Assembly: GCF_029667115.1 (NCBI RefSeq)
Contig: NZ_JARUIU010000003.1
Span: 372,001-436,000 of the forward strand
Direction of reading: 5' to 3'
DNA length: 64,000 bases
Source of the DNA: Jeotgalibacillus sp. ET6
GTDB lineage: Bacteria; Bacillota; Bacilli; Bacillales; Jeotgalibacillaceae
In this document: positions 8,041 through 16,704 of the stretch, one piece after another
Numbering within the stretch: the first letter of the stretch is position 1
Layout: each line of letters opens with the position of its first letter
Position numbers and translations under genes: made by a program
The notes under the pieces: model-generated
Seen by the model: the letters and a program-made list of their open reading frames with translations, nothing else
What the model was told of the DNA's origin: nothing
The model's database searches: none

Positions 8041-9168
8041 TTATCGAATGGCACAGCGATTCGGACCAATTTCCATTTCGCGCTGCTCTTCTTCATTTTT
8101 TGTGATTTTTCCTAAATTCAGCTCACGAATTTCCTGATAGGCATTGGGCTGCGGCGGGAGATTCCCCGTCACTTTTTTCCTGAACTCCGCTTCGCTCTCA
8201 ATATTCAATCCGTGATTTTCTTTTAGCAGGTGCCCTAATGTTCTTCCGACGCTCCCATCTTCGTTTACTTCTTCCATAATCATAAAGTGAGCAGGCAGAA
8301 CCATTAAATCTTCCGAAAGATTTTTATATCGGCTGTACAATGTTTCACGCAGGTCTCCTACCCAGTCTTCAGCCAAGCCGGCAAGATCCGGGCGGCCGAT
8401 GGAGTCGATAAACAGAATATCACCCGACAGCAAGTAGGCATCGTCCACTATAAAGGAAGTAGAACCGATCGTGTGACCCGGTGAGTAGATTGGCTGTATA
8501 CGGATGGTGGTTGAACCAGTCGTAATTTCTTTTCCTTCTTCTAATGCTTCATAGGAATACGGAACATCTTCCGCATCTTTCGGCGGCAGCCAATAGGAAG
8601 CTCCTGTTTGCTGCGCTATTTTTCTGCCTCCGGAGATATGGTCTGCGTGCAGGTGAGTATCAAGCACATGTTTAATCTGAACTCCTTTTGATTGAGCAAA
8701 TTCAATATATACATCTGTCATGCGAGTAGCATCAATCAAGGAAGCTTCCCCGTTTGAAAGGACCATATAGGACAAACATCCCTTGCCAATCCGCACAAAC
8801 TGATAAATCTCGCCTCCTTGAGTTGTGTCGCCAATTTTAACCGGCTCTAGATGCTCACTCCAGGCTTTCATCCCCCCCTGAAGATAAAAGACATCTTTCC
8901 CTTCTTCAGCAAGCAGATCAGCGACCATAATGGATGAGCCTTCCTTGGCGCAGACCACCACTACTTCCCGATCGTCAGGAAGCTCTTTCATGACATCCTC
9001 CACCCCATCGAGCAAATCAAAATAAGGGATATTGATGGATTGAACGTTGTCTCCTTCTACTTTCCAGTCCGCAAAACTGTCATGATTTCGTACATCTAAA
9101 AGAAAGACCGGTTCTTTGCGGATTACTTTTTGTGCAAGCTGTTTCGCCGTCATTGGTGTTACACTCAT
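8041..9168 (-). CDS. yrkH: Rhodanese-MBL fusion, persulfide dioxygenase-like (YrkH-like)
   Basis: A 375-residue two-domain enzyme. Residues 1-110 are a rhodanese domain with active-site Cys73 ([11 protein letters not shown]); residues 120-345 are an ETHE1/glyoxalase II-like MBL domain with THLHADH (171-177), SPGHTIGS and a GD metal ligand. Similar fusions (CstB in Staphylococcus, with the domains in another order) oxidise persulfides to thiosulfate. The start was placed at MSVTPMTAK because TAGGGGG precedes it; the frame is open into the preceding gene. The C-terminus carries a short charged tail ending NRCAIR. Confidence 0.92.
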   Translation of the reverse strand: MSVTPMTAKQLAQKVIRKEPVFLLDVRNHDSFADWKVEGDNVQSINIPYFDLLDGVEDVMKELPDDREVVVVCAKEGSSIMVADLLAEEGKDVFYLQGGMKAWSEHLEPVKIGDTTQGGEIYQFVRIGKGCLSYMVLSNGEASLIDATRMTDVYIEFAQSKGVQIKHVLDTHLHADHISGGRKIAQQTGASYWLPPKDAEDVPYSYEALEEGKEITTGSTTIRIQPIYSPGHTIGSTSFIVDDAYLLSGDILFIDSIGRPDLAGLAEDWVGDLRETLYSRYKNLSEDLMVLPAHFMIMEEVNEDGSVGRTLGHLLKENHGLNIESEAEFRKKVTGNLPPQPNAYQEIRELNLGKITKNEEEQREMEIGPNRCAIR

Positions 9169-9206
9169 TTTTTTACCCCCTACCGTATTATATTCTTTAA
9201 AATTTT

Positions 9207-9767
9207 TTATATAGACGTTGTTTCTCCGTTCCATCCGCTCATACCCGGGACTACATTGTAGACCTTGGCAAAGCCTGCTGCGGTTAACTTTTTCGCAGCT
9301 AAATCGCTTCTGCTTCCCGTACGGCAAATGACATAGACATTTTTATCTTTATCAAGACCATCTATCTTTTCATCAAGTGCACCAAGTGGAATCGATTTGG
9401 CGCCGGGGATGTGGCTGAAGGCAAACTCTGCTTCTTCACGAACATCCAACACCATACTGTCTTCCTTCAGTAATGCTGACTGAAGCTCTTCGTTGGATAC
9501 TGTCGGCTCATGTGTTGTTTCAGCCTTTTCTTCGCCGCTTGCTTTACGAAGATAATGATGAAGTACATCTCCTTCTTCGACTGTTCCAAGGTACTGATGG
9601 TTTGCACTTTCGGCCCATGCCTTTAAGTCAGCCGTGGAGCCTTTATCTGTCGCCTGAATATGAATCACCTGGCCAGGCTCTAAGCTGTTCATCGCTTTTT
9701 TTGTTTTGACGATGGGCATTGGACAAGCGAGTCCTTTTGCATCCAGCACTTCATTTGCTTGTATCAT
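9207..9767 (-). CDS. yrkF: TusA-rhodanese fusion (YrkF-like)
   Basis: A 186-residue two-domain sulfurtransferase: an N-terminal TusA domain with Cys15 in GLACPMPIV, then a rhodanese domain with Cys148 in [10 protein letters not shown]. Tethering the carrier to a rhodanese should pass sulfane sulfur directly between the two cysteines. A perfect AAAGGAGG precedes the ATG. It is the equivalent of B. subtilis YrkF in the same operon context. Confidence 0.93.
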   Translation of the reverse strand: MIQANEVLDAKGLACPMPIVKTKKAMNSLEPGQVIHIQATDKGSTADLKAWAESANHQYLGTVEEGDVLHHYLRKASGEEKAETTHEPTVSNEELQSALLKEDSMVLDVREEAEFAFSHIPGAKSIPLGALDEKIDGLDKDKNVYVICRTGSRSDLAAKKLTAAGFAKVYNVVPGMSGWNGETTSI

Positions 9768-9787
9768 TTTCTATTCCTCCTTTGTTT

Positions 9788-10084
9788 TTACTCCGTTTTA
9801 CCGTTCCACTCCAGCATGCCGCCTGTCATATTGACAACACGGTAGCCATTGCGGTCAAGCAGGTCAGCTGCCATTCCGCTTCTTCCACCGGATCGGCAGA
9901 CGAGCGTATATTCTTTCTTTTTATCCAGTTCATGCATGCGGAACTCGAGCAGTCCCAGCGGAATATTTTGTGCACCAGGAATCTTGCCTTGTGCCACTTC
10001 ATCCGTTTCTCTTACATCGATTATATGGAGTTCTTCATTTGCTGAAAGTTTTTGTTCTATCTCAGCAGGCGTCATTTGTTTCAT
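9788..10084 (-). CDS. Single-domain rhodanese
   Basis: A 98-residue stand-alone rhodanese-like protein with IIDVRETDEV and the active-site loop LVCRSGGRSG (Cys63). It moves sulfane sulfur between thiols such as bacillithiol or glutathione-like persulfides and protein partners. Its ATG overlaps the stop of the preceding rhodanese gene (ATGA), so translation is coupled. The B. subtilis yrk operon lacks this extra gene. Confidence 0.9.
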   Translation of the reverse strand: MKQMTPAEIEQKLSANEELHIIDVRETDEVAQGKIPGAQNIPLGLLEFRMHELDKKKEYTLVCRSGGRSGMAADLLDRNGYRVVNMTGGMLEWNGKTE

Positions 10085-10464
10085 TGCTTTTTCACCTTCC
10101 CGTTCCAGGCAGACATCCCGCCTTTAATATTTGTAACCGAACTGAACCCATTCTTTTTAAGTGTGGTACTGCCTTTCATGCTTCTCATTCCGCTTTGGCA
10201 CATGACTACGACTTCCTGATCCTTCTTTAATTCATTCAGTCTTTTGGGCAGTTCATTTAAGGGGATATTTCGAAACCCGGGAACTGCGCCCCGCTTAAAT
10301 TCAGCAGGTGTCCGGACATCCACATATTGTTTATCTTTTTGATTGAGATCTTTTTCCAGCTCTTCTGTACTGGATTGCTTAATGCCTTTGGCGAACAACC
10401 CCATTTTGTTTACAAACATAAACCCAATTACGAGTACAGCAACAATAAGAAAGGCTGTTTCCAT
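10081..10464 (-). CDS. Membrane-anchored rhodanese
   Basis: A 127-residue protein: one N-terminal transmembrane helix (residues 4-18, FLIVAVLVIGFMFV), then a rhodanese domain with YVDVRTPAEF and active-site Cys89 (VVMCQSGMRS). Because the single anchor is followed by a positively charged segment, the domain is probably cytoplasmic and held at the membrane. It sits between the DsrE gene and the second rhodanese gene in the sulfur operon, perhaps receiving sulfur near the quinone or exporter. Confidence 0.9.
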   Translation of the reverse strand: METAFLIVAVLVIGFMFVNKMGLFAKGIKQSSTEELEKDLNQKDKQYVDVRTPAEFKRGAVPGFRNIPLNELPKRLNELKKDQEVVVMCQSGMRSMKGSTTLKKNGFSSVTNIKGGMSAWNGKVKKQ

Positions 10465-10478
10465 TTTTAACCCTCCCT

Positions 10479-10961
10479 TTAGATGAATAGATTGACATTT
10501 CCTTTTTCAGCGTCTCCAAGATAAGCCGCTACTCCAGCGTAATCCAGGCCGTGTACAAGCTCATCCTTATGAAGACCTAAAAGATCCATTGTCATTGTGC
10601 AGGCTACCAATTTTACATCCTGCTCTTTTGCCAAATCAATTAATTCCGGAAGTGACATGGCACTGTGTTTTTTCATCACATGCTTGATCATTTTGGGTCC
10701 CATACCTGCAAAGTTCATATTTGAAAGCGGCAATTTATCAGCGCCGCGGGGCATCATACGCCCGAACATATTTTCAAGAAATCCTTTTTTAACCGGTACG
10801 AGCTCTTCCTTTCGCAGGGCATTTAATCCCCAGAACGTGTGGAAAATAGTCACCTCGTGATCGTAAGCTGCTGCGCCGTTGGCAATAATGTAAGCTGCCA
10901 TTGCTTTGTCATACTCGCCACTGAATAAAACGATAGTTGTTTTCTTTTTTTGTTCTGACAT
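10479..10961 (-). CDS. yrkE: DsrE/F-like sulfur-trafficking protein (YrkE-like)
   Basis: A 160-residue DsrE-superfamily protein. Conserved Cys121 lies in LVACTMTMDLLGL, the usual persulfide-carrying position of DsrE/F/peroxiredoxin-like members. It is the first gene of the operon that runs to 6948, 14 bases ahead of the membrane rhodanese. The ribosome site is AGGAGGAATAA. Two CstR operators lie upstream. Family assignment is firm; its partner (TusA or rhodanese) is inferred from order. Confidence 0.9.
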   Translation of the reverse strand: MSEQKKKTTIVLFSGEYDKAMAAYIIANGAAAYDHEVTIFHTFWGLNALRKEELVPVKKGFLENMFGRMMPRGADKLPLSNMNFAGMGPKMIKHVMKKHSAMSLPELIDLAKEQDVKLVACTMTMDLLGLHKDELVHGLDYAGVAAYLGDAEKGNVNLFI

Positions 10962-10977
10962 TATTTATTCCTCCTAT

Positions 10978-10991
10978 TACCCCTACGGGTA
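10978..10991. promoter_or_regulatory. CstR operator 1
   Basis: TACCCCTACGGGTA, an inverted repeat with GC-rich arms of the CsoR/CstR type, adjoining a TATAAT (minus strand, 10991-10996), 17 bases ahead of the yrkE start. Confidence 0.8.
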
Positions 10992-11016
10992 TTATAGTAT
11001 TCAAAAAAATTTAATT

Positions 11017-11060
11017 TACCCCACGGGGTATAATTTATCTTAAATAAAAAGGGTTGTCAA
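11017..11060 (-). promoter_or_regulatory. Promoter and CstR operator 2 of the sulfur operon
   Basis: Operator TACCCCACGGGGTA (11017-11030) lies just downstream of a minus-strand promoter TTGACA (11055-11060), 17 bases, TAAATT (11032-11037). The repressor bound here would block initiation. Confidence 0.7.
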
Positions 11061-11071
11061 CCTTTCTATTT

Positions 11072-11332
11072 TTAGCGGCTTTTTACAAGTAAATTTACTG
11101 CTTCCTGCACAAGTGCGTCAGTGTCTTCCCCGTCCTCGTTTGCTTTACGCACACATTCAACCAGGTTTGAGCTGACGATAACACCCATCGTGCGATCGAT
11201 AGCCGTCCGGGCAGCTGATAGCTGGACAATTACATCCTTACAATCCTGCTCTTCTTCCATCATACGCAGAATTCCTTTTAATTGACCCTCTATTCGTTTT
11301 ACTCGATTTTTTACTTTATCATCGTAGTCCAT
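11072..11332 (-). CDS. cstR: CstR-type persulfide-sensing repressor (CsoR family, YrkD-like)
   Basis: An 86-residue all-helical DUF156/CsoR-family repressor. Cys31 and Cys60 are present, but the copper-binding His four residues before the second Cys is Asn56, the diagnostic of CstR rather than copper-sensing CsoR. CstR forms di- or trisulfide links between the two cysteines when exposed to persulfides and leaves DNA. It controls the downstream sulfur genes and itself: operators of the same form lie in its own promoter and in front of yrkE. AAAGGAGGTAC precedes the ATG. Confidence 0.93.
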   Translation of the reverse strand: MDYDDKVKNRVKRIEGQLKGILRMMEEEQDCKDVIVQLSAARTAIDRTMGVIVSSNLVECVRKANEDGEDTDALVQEAVNLLVKSR

Positions 11333-11363
11333 GATGAGTACCTCCTTTAGTTGAACAAGATTG

Positions 11364-11392
11364 ATTATATACCCCTATAGGTATATTGTCAA
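11364..11392 (-). promoter_or_regulatory. cstR promoter with operator 3 in the spacer
   Basis: Consensus TTGACA (11387-11392), 17 bases, TATAAT (11364-11369) on the minus strand. The spacer is filled by the palindrome TATACCCCTATAGGTATA (11368-11385), so autorepression is very likely. Confidence 0.88.
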
Positions 11393-11458
11393 CACATTAA
11401 TTTTCTTCTTCTTACAGCAGCTTTTTCTCTGTTAACCGGTGCTGGAATAGAAGTAGTA

Positions 11459-11613
11459 AGAGCCTGCGACAAGGCACTGTCTCAGGCTCTGTAAACCGAT
11501 CACTGCACTTCAGGCGGACGCTTTCCGCATGGAAAACTCTTGATCCCTTCTCAAACTTCGTTATGCTTAGGTCTCAGCTTGCCTTTGTCGCCGCCTTATG
11601 GTGCGCTAACCTT
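11459..11613 (+). repeat. Interspersed repeat, diverged copy 3
   Basis: Head hairpin AGAGCCTGCGACAAGGCACTG..CTCAGGCTCT, then CACTTCAGGCGGACGCTTTCCGCA and GTCTCAGCTTGCC; the right half is degraded (GCGCTAACC instead of GCTCACC). It lies between the cstR promoter and the end of the subtilisin gene. Confidence 0.75.
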
Positions 11614-11616
11614 ATA

Positions 11617-12663
11617 TTAACGATACGTGCTGTCCCTATTCGAACTTACATTTACTGTGTTATTTTCATTATTACTCTCAGATGTATTTCCAAAGCATGC
11701 ATTATACATTCTAAAGACTTTATCAAATTGATCCAGGATGTCAAGCGCAAGGAGTCCGTTTCCTTCTGCCGTTTTTGGAAAGCCCAGAGGAACCGTCCTT
11801 TTAACAAGCTGCGCATAAAGTTCTGCCTCAGTCAGCTGCCGTTCATAACGTTTTTCAGCAATATTTTTAATCAGTGCAAGTGCACCGGAAACATGCGGTG
11901 TAGCCATTGACGTGCCGGAAAGGTTGGCGTATTGCCCATCCAAATAGGTGGAATGTATGTTTACCCCAGGGGCTACCAGATCGATTTCATCGTTTGTGTT
12001 GCTGAAAGGAGCAATCTCCCTGTTGAAATTAATGGCACCAATTTGAATCACTTCTGCATAGGCGCCGGGGTATGCGTATTCATTTGTATCCGGTCTGTTA
12101 TCTCCTTCATTTCCTGCTGCACAAACGACAGCAACTCCTTCATCAACTGCACGTTTAACCGCCTCGTGAAGCTCAGGCAGATCAGCAGGTCCCCCCAGAG
12201 ACATGGACATGGCGCAGACCGTTTCATCATTGGGACCCCGCCAGTCGATTGCATAATGAATTGCATCAACAATCCCCTGGTAGCTTCCGCTGCCTGAACC
12301 CGTCAGCACCTTTAAAATCAGCAGCCCGGCTTTTGGAGCAGCACCTGCAATGCCTTCACTCTCCATGCCTGAAGCAGCTACTGTGCCCGCTACATGCGTA
12401 CCATGACCGTTATTATCACTGTAGTTTTCAGGGTCACCGCCATAATCAGCTGTAAAGTTACGGCCGCCTACAATTCTCCCGGCCAGATCAGGGTGATCAG
12501 ACTGACAGCCTGTGTCAATGATTGCAATGACCTGCCCTTCACCGTACTCAGCTTCCTCCCAAACCTCGGGAGCCTGAATCATTTTGATGCCTTCTGGCAG
12601 AGCTTGCTGTGAAACAGAATGGATTTCCTGAACCTGAAAAGGAATGAGTCTGATTTTATCCAT
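11617..12663 (-). CDS. ispA: Intracellular subtilisin-type serine protease
   Basis: A 348-residue S8 protease without signal peptide. The catalytic triad is complete: Asp50 (IIDTGC), His87 (HGTHVAG), Ser252 ([11 protein letters not shown]). The N-terminal RLIPFQVQE matches the LIPY-type inhibitory extension found in intracellular subtilisins, which is clipped off to activate the enzyme. These proteases degrade cytosolic protein in stationary phase. The start at MDKIRLIPF has AAGGGAGG ahead; the longer frame does not. The last 35 residues are polar and probably disordered ([14 protein letters not shown]). Confidence 0.93.
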   Translation of the reverse strand: MDKIRLIPFQVQEIHSVSQQALPEGIKMIQAPEVWEEAEYGEGQVIAIIDTGCQSDHPDLAGRIVGGRNFTADYGGDPENYSDNNGHGTHVAGTVAASGMESEGIAGAAPKAGLLILKVLTGSGSGSYQGIVDAIHYAIDWRGPNDETVCAMSMSLGGPADLPELHEAVKRAVDEGVAVVCAAGNEGDNRPDTNEYAYPGAYAEVIQIGAINFNREIAPFSNTNDEIDLVAPGVNIHSTYLDGQYANLSGTSMATPHVSGALALIKNIAEKRYERQLTEAELYAQLVKRTVPLGFPKTAEGNGLLALDILDQFDKVFRMYNACFGNTSESNNENNTVNVSSNRDSTYR

Positions 12664-12788
12664 TTCATTTCCTCCCTTATGTTTCTTTCTCCGTGAATGA
12701 AGAAGCACAGTTAGATACTAGTACCCTTTCTATATTCTTCAAACAACAGTCAATTTCCTGCCTGAAGGACCCTTCACTTTTTTGCTTC

Positions 12789-13652
12789 TTAACGGCTGAA
12801 TTCTTCATTAGTAACAAGTTTTATCTGATTTCCGGAAGGATCTTGTGTAGTAAAGCATCCATCTTTAGAATACACAGCATAATTTAATTTCTGCAGCCGT
12901 TCGACCGTCTTCATTTTTTCCTTCTCATCGCGTACAACAAAAGAAAACCAATGAAGTCCGACACTGTTTTTTGATGGAGGAGGAGCGCCCACTCCCTGCC
13001 AGGTGTTTAAACCGATATGGTGGTGATAGCCAGCTGATGACATGAAGAGGGCCTGTCCATTAATTCGGCTGACGACATCCAGACCCAGGCCTTCTTTGTA
13101 AAACTCCTGCGTTTTACCAAGCTCTGACACATGAAGATGGAGATGGCCTATTACCGTTTTTTCCGGTACTTTCCTCCACTCCTTTTGTTCTCCGCTCAAT
13201 AATTCTTGTATGTTTAAAGGGTCAATTGCCATACTAACTTGAGAATCGTGCCAATCCCATTCTGTATGAGAGCGGTCTCTGTATACTTCAATACCGTTGC
13301 CATCCGGATCATCAAAATAGACAGCTTCACTTACCCCATGATCAGAGCCGCCCATTTTTACTCCGTTCTTTACTAAATGTGCGATCAAATCAGCTAAATC
13401 ACTTCTGGCAGGAAGTAAAAGCGCAAAGTGGTAGAGACCAGTGGTACGCGGCTCTTTTCCCTTTACTTCCTCCGGCTGCACAAGTGAAAGTATACTTTTT
13501 GAGCCATCCGCTGACAGCTTCGCACTTTTTTCATCTCTGCTGATTAATTTAAGTCCAATTATGCTCTCATAGAAAGCCAAAGAACGCGCGATATCCCGAA
13601 CCATTAATTCTATTTGCCCCACGAAAGAGGCAGGTGGCTGATGAAAGGTCAT
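12789..13652 (-). CDS. catE: Catechol 2,3-dioxygenase (CatE-like)
   Basis: A 287-residue protein with two VOC/glyoxalase modules (about 10-130 and 160-285). Metal ligands of extradiol dioxygenases are visible: LHLHVSE in the second module and the YHHHIGLNTW loop. It cleaves catechol meta to its hydroxyls. B. subtilis CatE, induced by catechol and quinones, is the nearest known type; its partner catD is not next to this gene. AGGAGAAG precedes the chosen ATG. An operator-like palindrome overlies the start of transcription. Confidence 0.88.
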   Translation of the reverse strand: MTFHQPPASFVGQIELMVRDIARSLAFYESIIGLKLISRDEKSAKLSADGSKSILSLVQPEEVKGKEPRTTGLYHFALLLPARSDLADLIAHLVKNGVKMGGSDHGVSEAVYFDDPDGNGIEVYRDRSHTEWDWHDSQVSMAIDPLNIQELLSGEQKEWRKVPEKTVIGHLHLHVSELGKTQEFYKEGLGLDVVSRINGQALFMSSAGYHHHIGLNTWQGVGAPPPSKNSVGLHWFSFVVRDEKEKMKTVERLQKLNYAVYSKDGCFTTQDPSGNQIKLVTNEEFSR

Positions 13653-13702
13653 ATTTCCACTTCTCCTATCATAACTATATTTTTGTGCGAAAAATCCCAA
13701 TC

Positions 13703-13749
13703 AGTTACTTTATGTAACTAATAGTAGAAGGATCTTCAATTAATGTCAA
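13703..13749 (-). promoter_or_regulatory. catE promoter with palindromic operator
   Basis: TTGACA (13744-13749), 17 bases, TACTAT (13721-13726), directly followed by the perfect inverted repeat AGTTAC-N5-GTAACT (13703-13719). The position suits a MarR/DUF24-type repressor such as the quinone sensors that control catDE in B. subtilis; the regulator gene is not in the window. Confidence 0.72.
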
Positions 13750-13920
13750 TAAGAGCTCTTCCTGCTGTATAGACATGTGAAGATTTTTCTAAAATAAGGG
13801 ATATTCTATCATTTTCGACATTTCCTATTTCACTATATTAATAACAGGAAAATATACCCGTTTTGAGACAGAGAAAAAGAGGTATGTAAAGATTAAAATA
13901 CAGATTAGGAGAAGATTATA

Positions 13921-14265
13921 ATGATTGACTATAACTATTTTCAAAAACAGCTTGAGCAGGAAATGAGTGTAGAAGCTGCAGATCAGCCGGTGATTAACTG
14001 CATTAAAGTTGCCTCTTCTCAACTGGAGACTCGCCTGAATGACTGTAAACACTGCTCGGATCATGATATAAATAAGATCTCCAATGCGATAAAGGCAATT
14101 GAAAAGGAAATTTTGTCTCAAAAGCCGAGCAGCAAGGTTCTTTCGTATATGCTGAAGAGAGTTCAGAACATGGTAGATTCCATTAAAAAAACGCCTGAGG
14201 TTTTAATGGCCTATGCGCGCTGGCGTTCACTTGTAGAGATGTCGATTAAAAGTTCATTAGCGTAA
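13921..14265 (+). CDS. Hypothetical helical protein, 114 aa
   Basis: Soluble, predicted all-helical protein with three cysteines (one pair in DCKHCSDHD) and a basic C-terminal half (KPSSKVLSYMLKRVQNMVDSIKK). No family recognised. AGGAGAAG lies ahead of the ATG, and a clean hairpin terminator follows, so it is a genuine single-gene unit. It has no membrane segment or signal peptide. The CKHC pair could bind a metal, but only two further ligands are apparent. Confidence 0.7.
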   Translation: MIDYNYFQKQLEQEMSVEAADQPVINCIKVASSQLETRLNDCKHCSDHDINKISNAIKAIEKEILSQKPSSKVLSYMLKRVQNMVDSIKKTPEVLMAYARWRSLVEMSIKSSLA

Positions 14266-14287
14266 ACAGTCCCAAATGTTTTGATTA

Positions 14288-14316
14288 AGGTCCCTGTTTT
14301 ATCAGGGGCCTTTTTC
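14288..14316 (+). terminator. Terminator of the 114-aa gene
   Basis: AGGTCCCTG / CAGGGGCCT stem followed by TTTTT. Confidence 0.88.
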
Positions 14317-14932
14317 GTGAGTAAAAGAGGAAGAAACGAAACTATCCATCAGCACACAAATGACAAAGAAGAGTTTAATTTTGAACTGACAGCTTGTGTG
14401 GAATGTTATACTAAATGATTCAGCCGGAAAAAATGTTCTCTTATCATAGGCAGATGGTCGGTATTTTCCCTTTTTATTCATTATTACCCGGGATATAAGC
14501 CAAAAGAATTGTAATAAAGGTTTTGTCGATTAAAAAGATTTTCGACAAAACACGATCGCTTTAAATATGAAAAAGCCTTTACCCTATCAGGTAAAGGCCC
14601 ATCTATTCGATCATACATTTCATTAGTTATTATGAAAAAGATTTGCTTTCTTTCGGCTCACTGGCTCCGTTTTGAAAGGAAAAATGATACTCGTTTTAAG
14701 AAAGCAAATCCGTCTTTGGCTCCCACTACAAATCGTCAAAACAGCGTTCCATCCTGCGGGACTTCCCTGCTGCCTCACCGTCGGTTTACGTGGTTACAAT
14801 GAATATATACCCCGTGCCCATCTTTCAAAACTACCTTACTATAATTTTTTTCAAAATGTCGTTTATGATCTAAAATTACTTATCTCCATTCTTTGTCTTA
14901 AAATGATTGCAAAAATTAATAGCATCAGCTGA
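14317..14932. other. Long intergenic stretch with three hairpins
   Basis: No convincing gene in about 600 bases. It holds a 10-bp inverted repeat GTTTTGTCGA / TCGACAAAAC (about 14520-14551), a minus-strand terminator (14569-14598), and a wider inverted pair GATTTGCTTTCTT / AAGAAAGCAAATC (about 14640-14712). An 86-codon open frame at 14672 has no ribosome site and is not credible. Confidence 0.5.
14569..14598 (-). terminator. Terminator on the minus strand
   Basis: Perfect 9-bp stem GCCTTTACC / GGTAAAGGC with CTATCA loop, followed on the minus strand by TTTTTC; it probably ends transcripts of the VOC gene at 14933 after a long 3' region. Confidence 0.7.
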
Positions 14933-15343
14933 TTAATTTTTTACTAAATTTAACTGCCATGTTACACCAAACTTGTCGCTGACCCAGGCGAATTTTTCAC
15001 TAAAAGGATAGGATGCAAGAGGCATTAACACACTGCCTCCTTCAGACAGCCAATCAAAAGCAAGTGTGATTTCTTCTTCTGTGCCGCAGTTTAGATAAAA
15101 AGAGATGGCAGGGGTAAATGAAAATTCGTGCTTCACACTGCTGTCTATGCATATAAACTCCTGTCCATTAAGAGAGAAAGTGGCTTGCAGAATGGTTCCT
15201 TCTTCTCCCGATTCATTTGGGCCGTAATATTGTACATTAATAATCTCAGAATCATCAAAAATAGAAACATAATAGTTCATTGCTTCTTCTGCCTGCCCCT
15301 CAAACATCAAAAAAGGGGTTATTTTAGTCAGGGAATGTGCCAC
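14933..15343 (-). CDS. PhnB-type VOC family protein
   Basis: A 136-residue member of the PhnB/3-demethylubiquinone-like branch of the vicinal-oxygen-chelate fold: ITPFLMFEGQAEEAMNYYVSIF at the N-terminus and the closing GVTWQLNL. These small proteins dimerise to make a metal site, but most have no known substrate. The start is GTG with AAAGGAGTG about seven bases ahead. It is a single gene, unrelated to the VOC gene at 15493 in branch or sequence. Confidence 0.85.
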   Translation of the reverse strand: MAHSLTKITPFLMFEGQAEEAMNYYVSIFDDSEIINVQYYGPNESGEEGTILQATFSLNGQEFICIDSSVKHEFSFTPAISFYLNCGTEEEITLAFDWLSEGGSVLMPLASYPFSEKFAWVSDKFGVTWQLNLVKN

Positions 15344-15492
15344 AGGTTTTCACTCCTTTTTGAATTAGATCTTCTTTGTTAGTCTTCTCTTTAATAACAT
15401 TCTTTTTTTACTTTTTTTATCCTTCTTTTTATTCTGATCTTTTAATGGTAATGTACGCCATTTACCGCTCCGCATATATGATAAATCCTTTT

Positions 15493-15867
15493 TCACCCAG
15501 TGCAAATCATAATGCAGTGGCCGTCCGGATCCTTAATTAAAAAATAGGAAAAATCGCTAATCTCGGTTTTCTCAACTATTTCTTCGACTTTCATTTCTTC
15601 CATTACAAATTGAAGTGCTTTTTCAAGATTATCCGTGTGAAAATTAAACAGCGGATACGGGCTTGGTGTGACGACTTTCTTGCTGTCTTTTCCCGCGTCC
15701 AGGGTCAGTCCTGTATGCCCCTGTATCTTCATATTCCATACCGGAAGCTGAACCTCTTGCGTGTTTATTTCCTGTCCCAATAATTTTGCGTACCACTGAG
15801 CAGACGTTTTAAGATCCGATACGTGAACGAAAACCGTATTCATTTTATTGTCAATTGGATGCTTCAT
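15493..15867 (-). CDS. VOC family protein (glyoxalase/bleomycin resistance type)
   Basis: A 124-residue single VOC module: FVHVSDLKTSAQWYAKLLG at the N-terminus and IKDPDGHCIMIC at the end, the normal beta-alpha-beta-beta-beta repeats of the glyoxalase/bleomycin-resistance fold. The substrate is unknown. The start MKHPIDNK has AAAGGAGGG ahead; an inner ATG (MNTVF) would also fit. It is divergently placed to the unknown gene at 15974. Confidence 0.82.
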   Translation of the reverse strand: MKHPIDNKMNTVFVHVSDLKTSAQWYAKLLGQEINTQEVQLPVWNMKIQGHTGLTLDAGKDSKKVVTPSPYPLFNFHTDNLEKALQFVMEEMKVEEIVEKTEISDFSYFLIKDPDGHCIMICTG

Positions 15868-15973
15868 TCCTTTCCCTCCTTTACTAACCATGTTTAAAAA
15901 ACAGGTTTACTTTTTTCATATTGAGTATAATTAGGATAGCTAACTGATTCAGAATTGAAAAGGTGGTTAAACC

Positions 15974-16672
15974 ATGAATCTATTTGCAAGTAAGAACGCC
16001 CCTCAGGTAGTTTTCAATCGAATGACATGGATTGAAACACCTCTTGGCACTGTTTATTTTGAAGCTGGGATGGCTGATTCTTCTCAAACAACTCGCGATG
16101 CCCCCATGACCACGTATCAATTCACCAGCGGAGTTATGGTGCATTCATTTAAACAGCCTGGGTTTGAAGCGGAACTCCTCCTTTGTGAAGTGCCGGTTCC
16201 TTATCAAGTAGATAAAGTCATGGCGGGAATCTGGAGGCTGAAGGCGCATGAAGACGGGCGTACGTTTCGATTCAAAACCGGGTTGGTCCCGAATCCTTCA
16301 CTGCATATCCACACTGGACCAGGTGGCGGAGAACATTTTGAAGCCTTGACAATGCATGATGACAAGTGGCATTTATCGCTTGGAACCGAAGATGAAGAAA
16401 AACTGCTTTATCGTGAGAGCGTTCAGGATTTTCTGCCACTTTCTTTACATGACCGATCCTTTAAGCCACCCTTTCAATCATATGGATTAGTCGGTATGGA
16501 AAAAGATCTTTGTTTTGATGTTGAGCTTCCTGCCATCCGAAAACAAGAAATTGCCCAAATTCATTTTGCCGTTTCGTGGAAGCGGCTGGAGGACGTCTGG
16601 AATGATATATCAACCTGGGTTTCAGTAGATCTAAATGCAAAAGTAGTACTTAAGCAAATAGAATTAAACTGA
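15974..16672 (+). CDS. Hypothetical protein, 232 aa
   Basis: No family recognised. It is soluble and beta-rich, with many aromatic residues, an HIHTGPGGGEHFE loop at about residues 110-122 that could bind metal or phosphate, and no membrane segment. AAAGGTGG precedes the ATG. The GNAT gene starts about 30 bases after its stop, so the two are probably transcribed together. Nothing suggests truncation. Confidence 0.65.
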   Translation: MNLFASKNAPQVVFNRMTWIETPLGTVYFEAGMADSSQTTRDAPMTTYQFTSGVMVHSFKQPGFEAELLLCEVPVPYQVDKVMAGIWRLKAHEDGRTFRFKTGLVPNPSLHIHTGPGGGEHFEALTMHDDKWHLSLGTEDEEKLLYRESVQDFLPLSLHDRSFKPPFQSYGLVGMEKDLCFDVELPAIRKQEIAQIHFAVSWKRLEDVWNDISTWVSVDLNAKVVLKQIELN

Positions 16673-16704
16673 ATAAGAGTTTAATAAAGATGGAGCGTGA
16701 CAAT

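Noticed and set aside
14672-14932. 86-codon ORF in the long gap
   Set aside because: No ribosome site, unusual composition, and overlaps inverted repeats.
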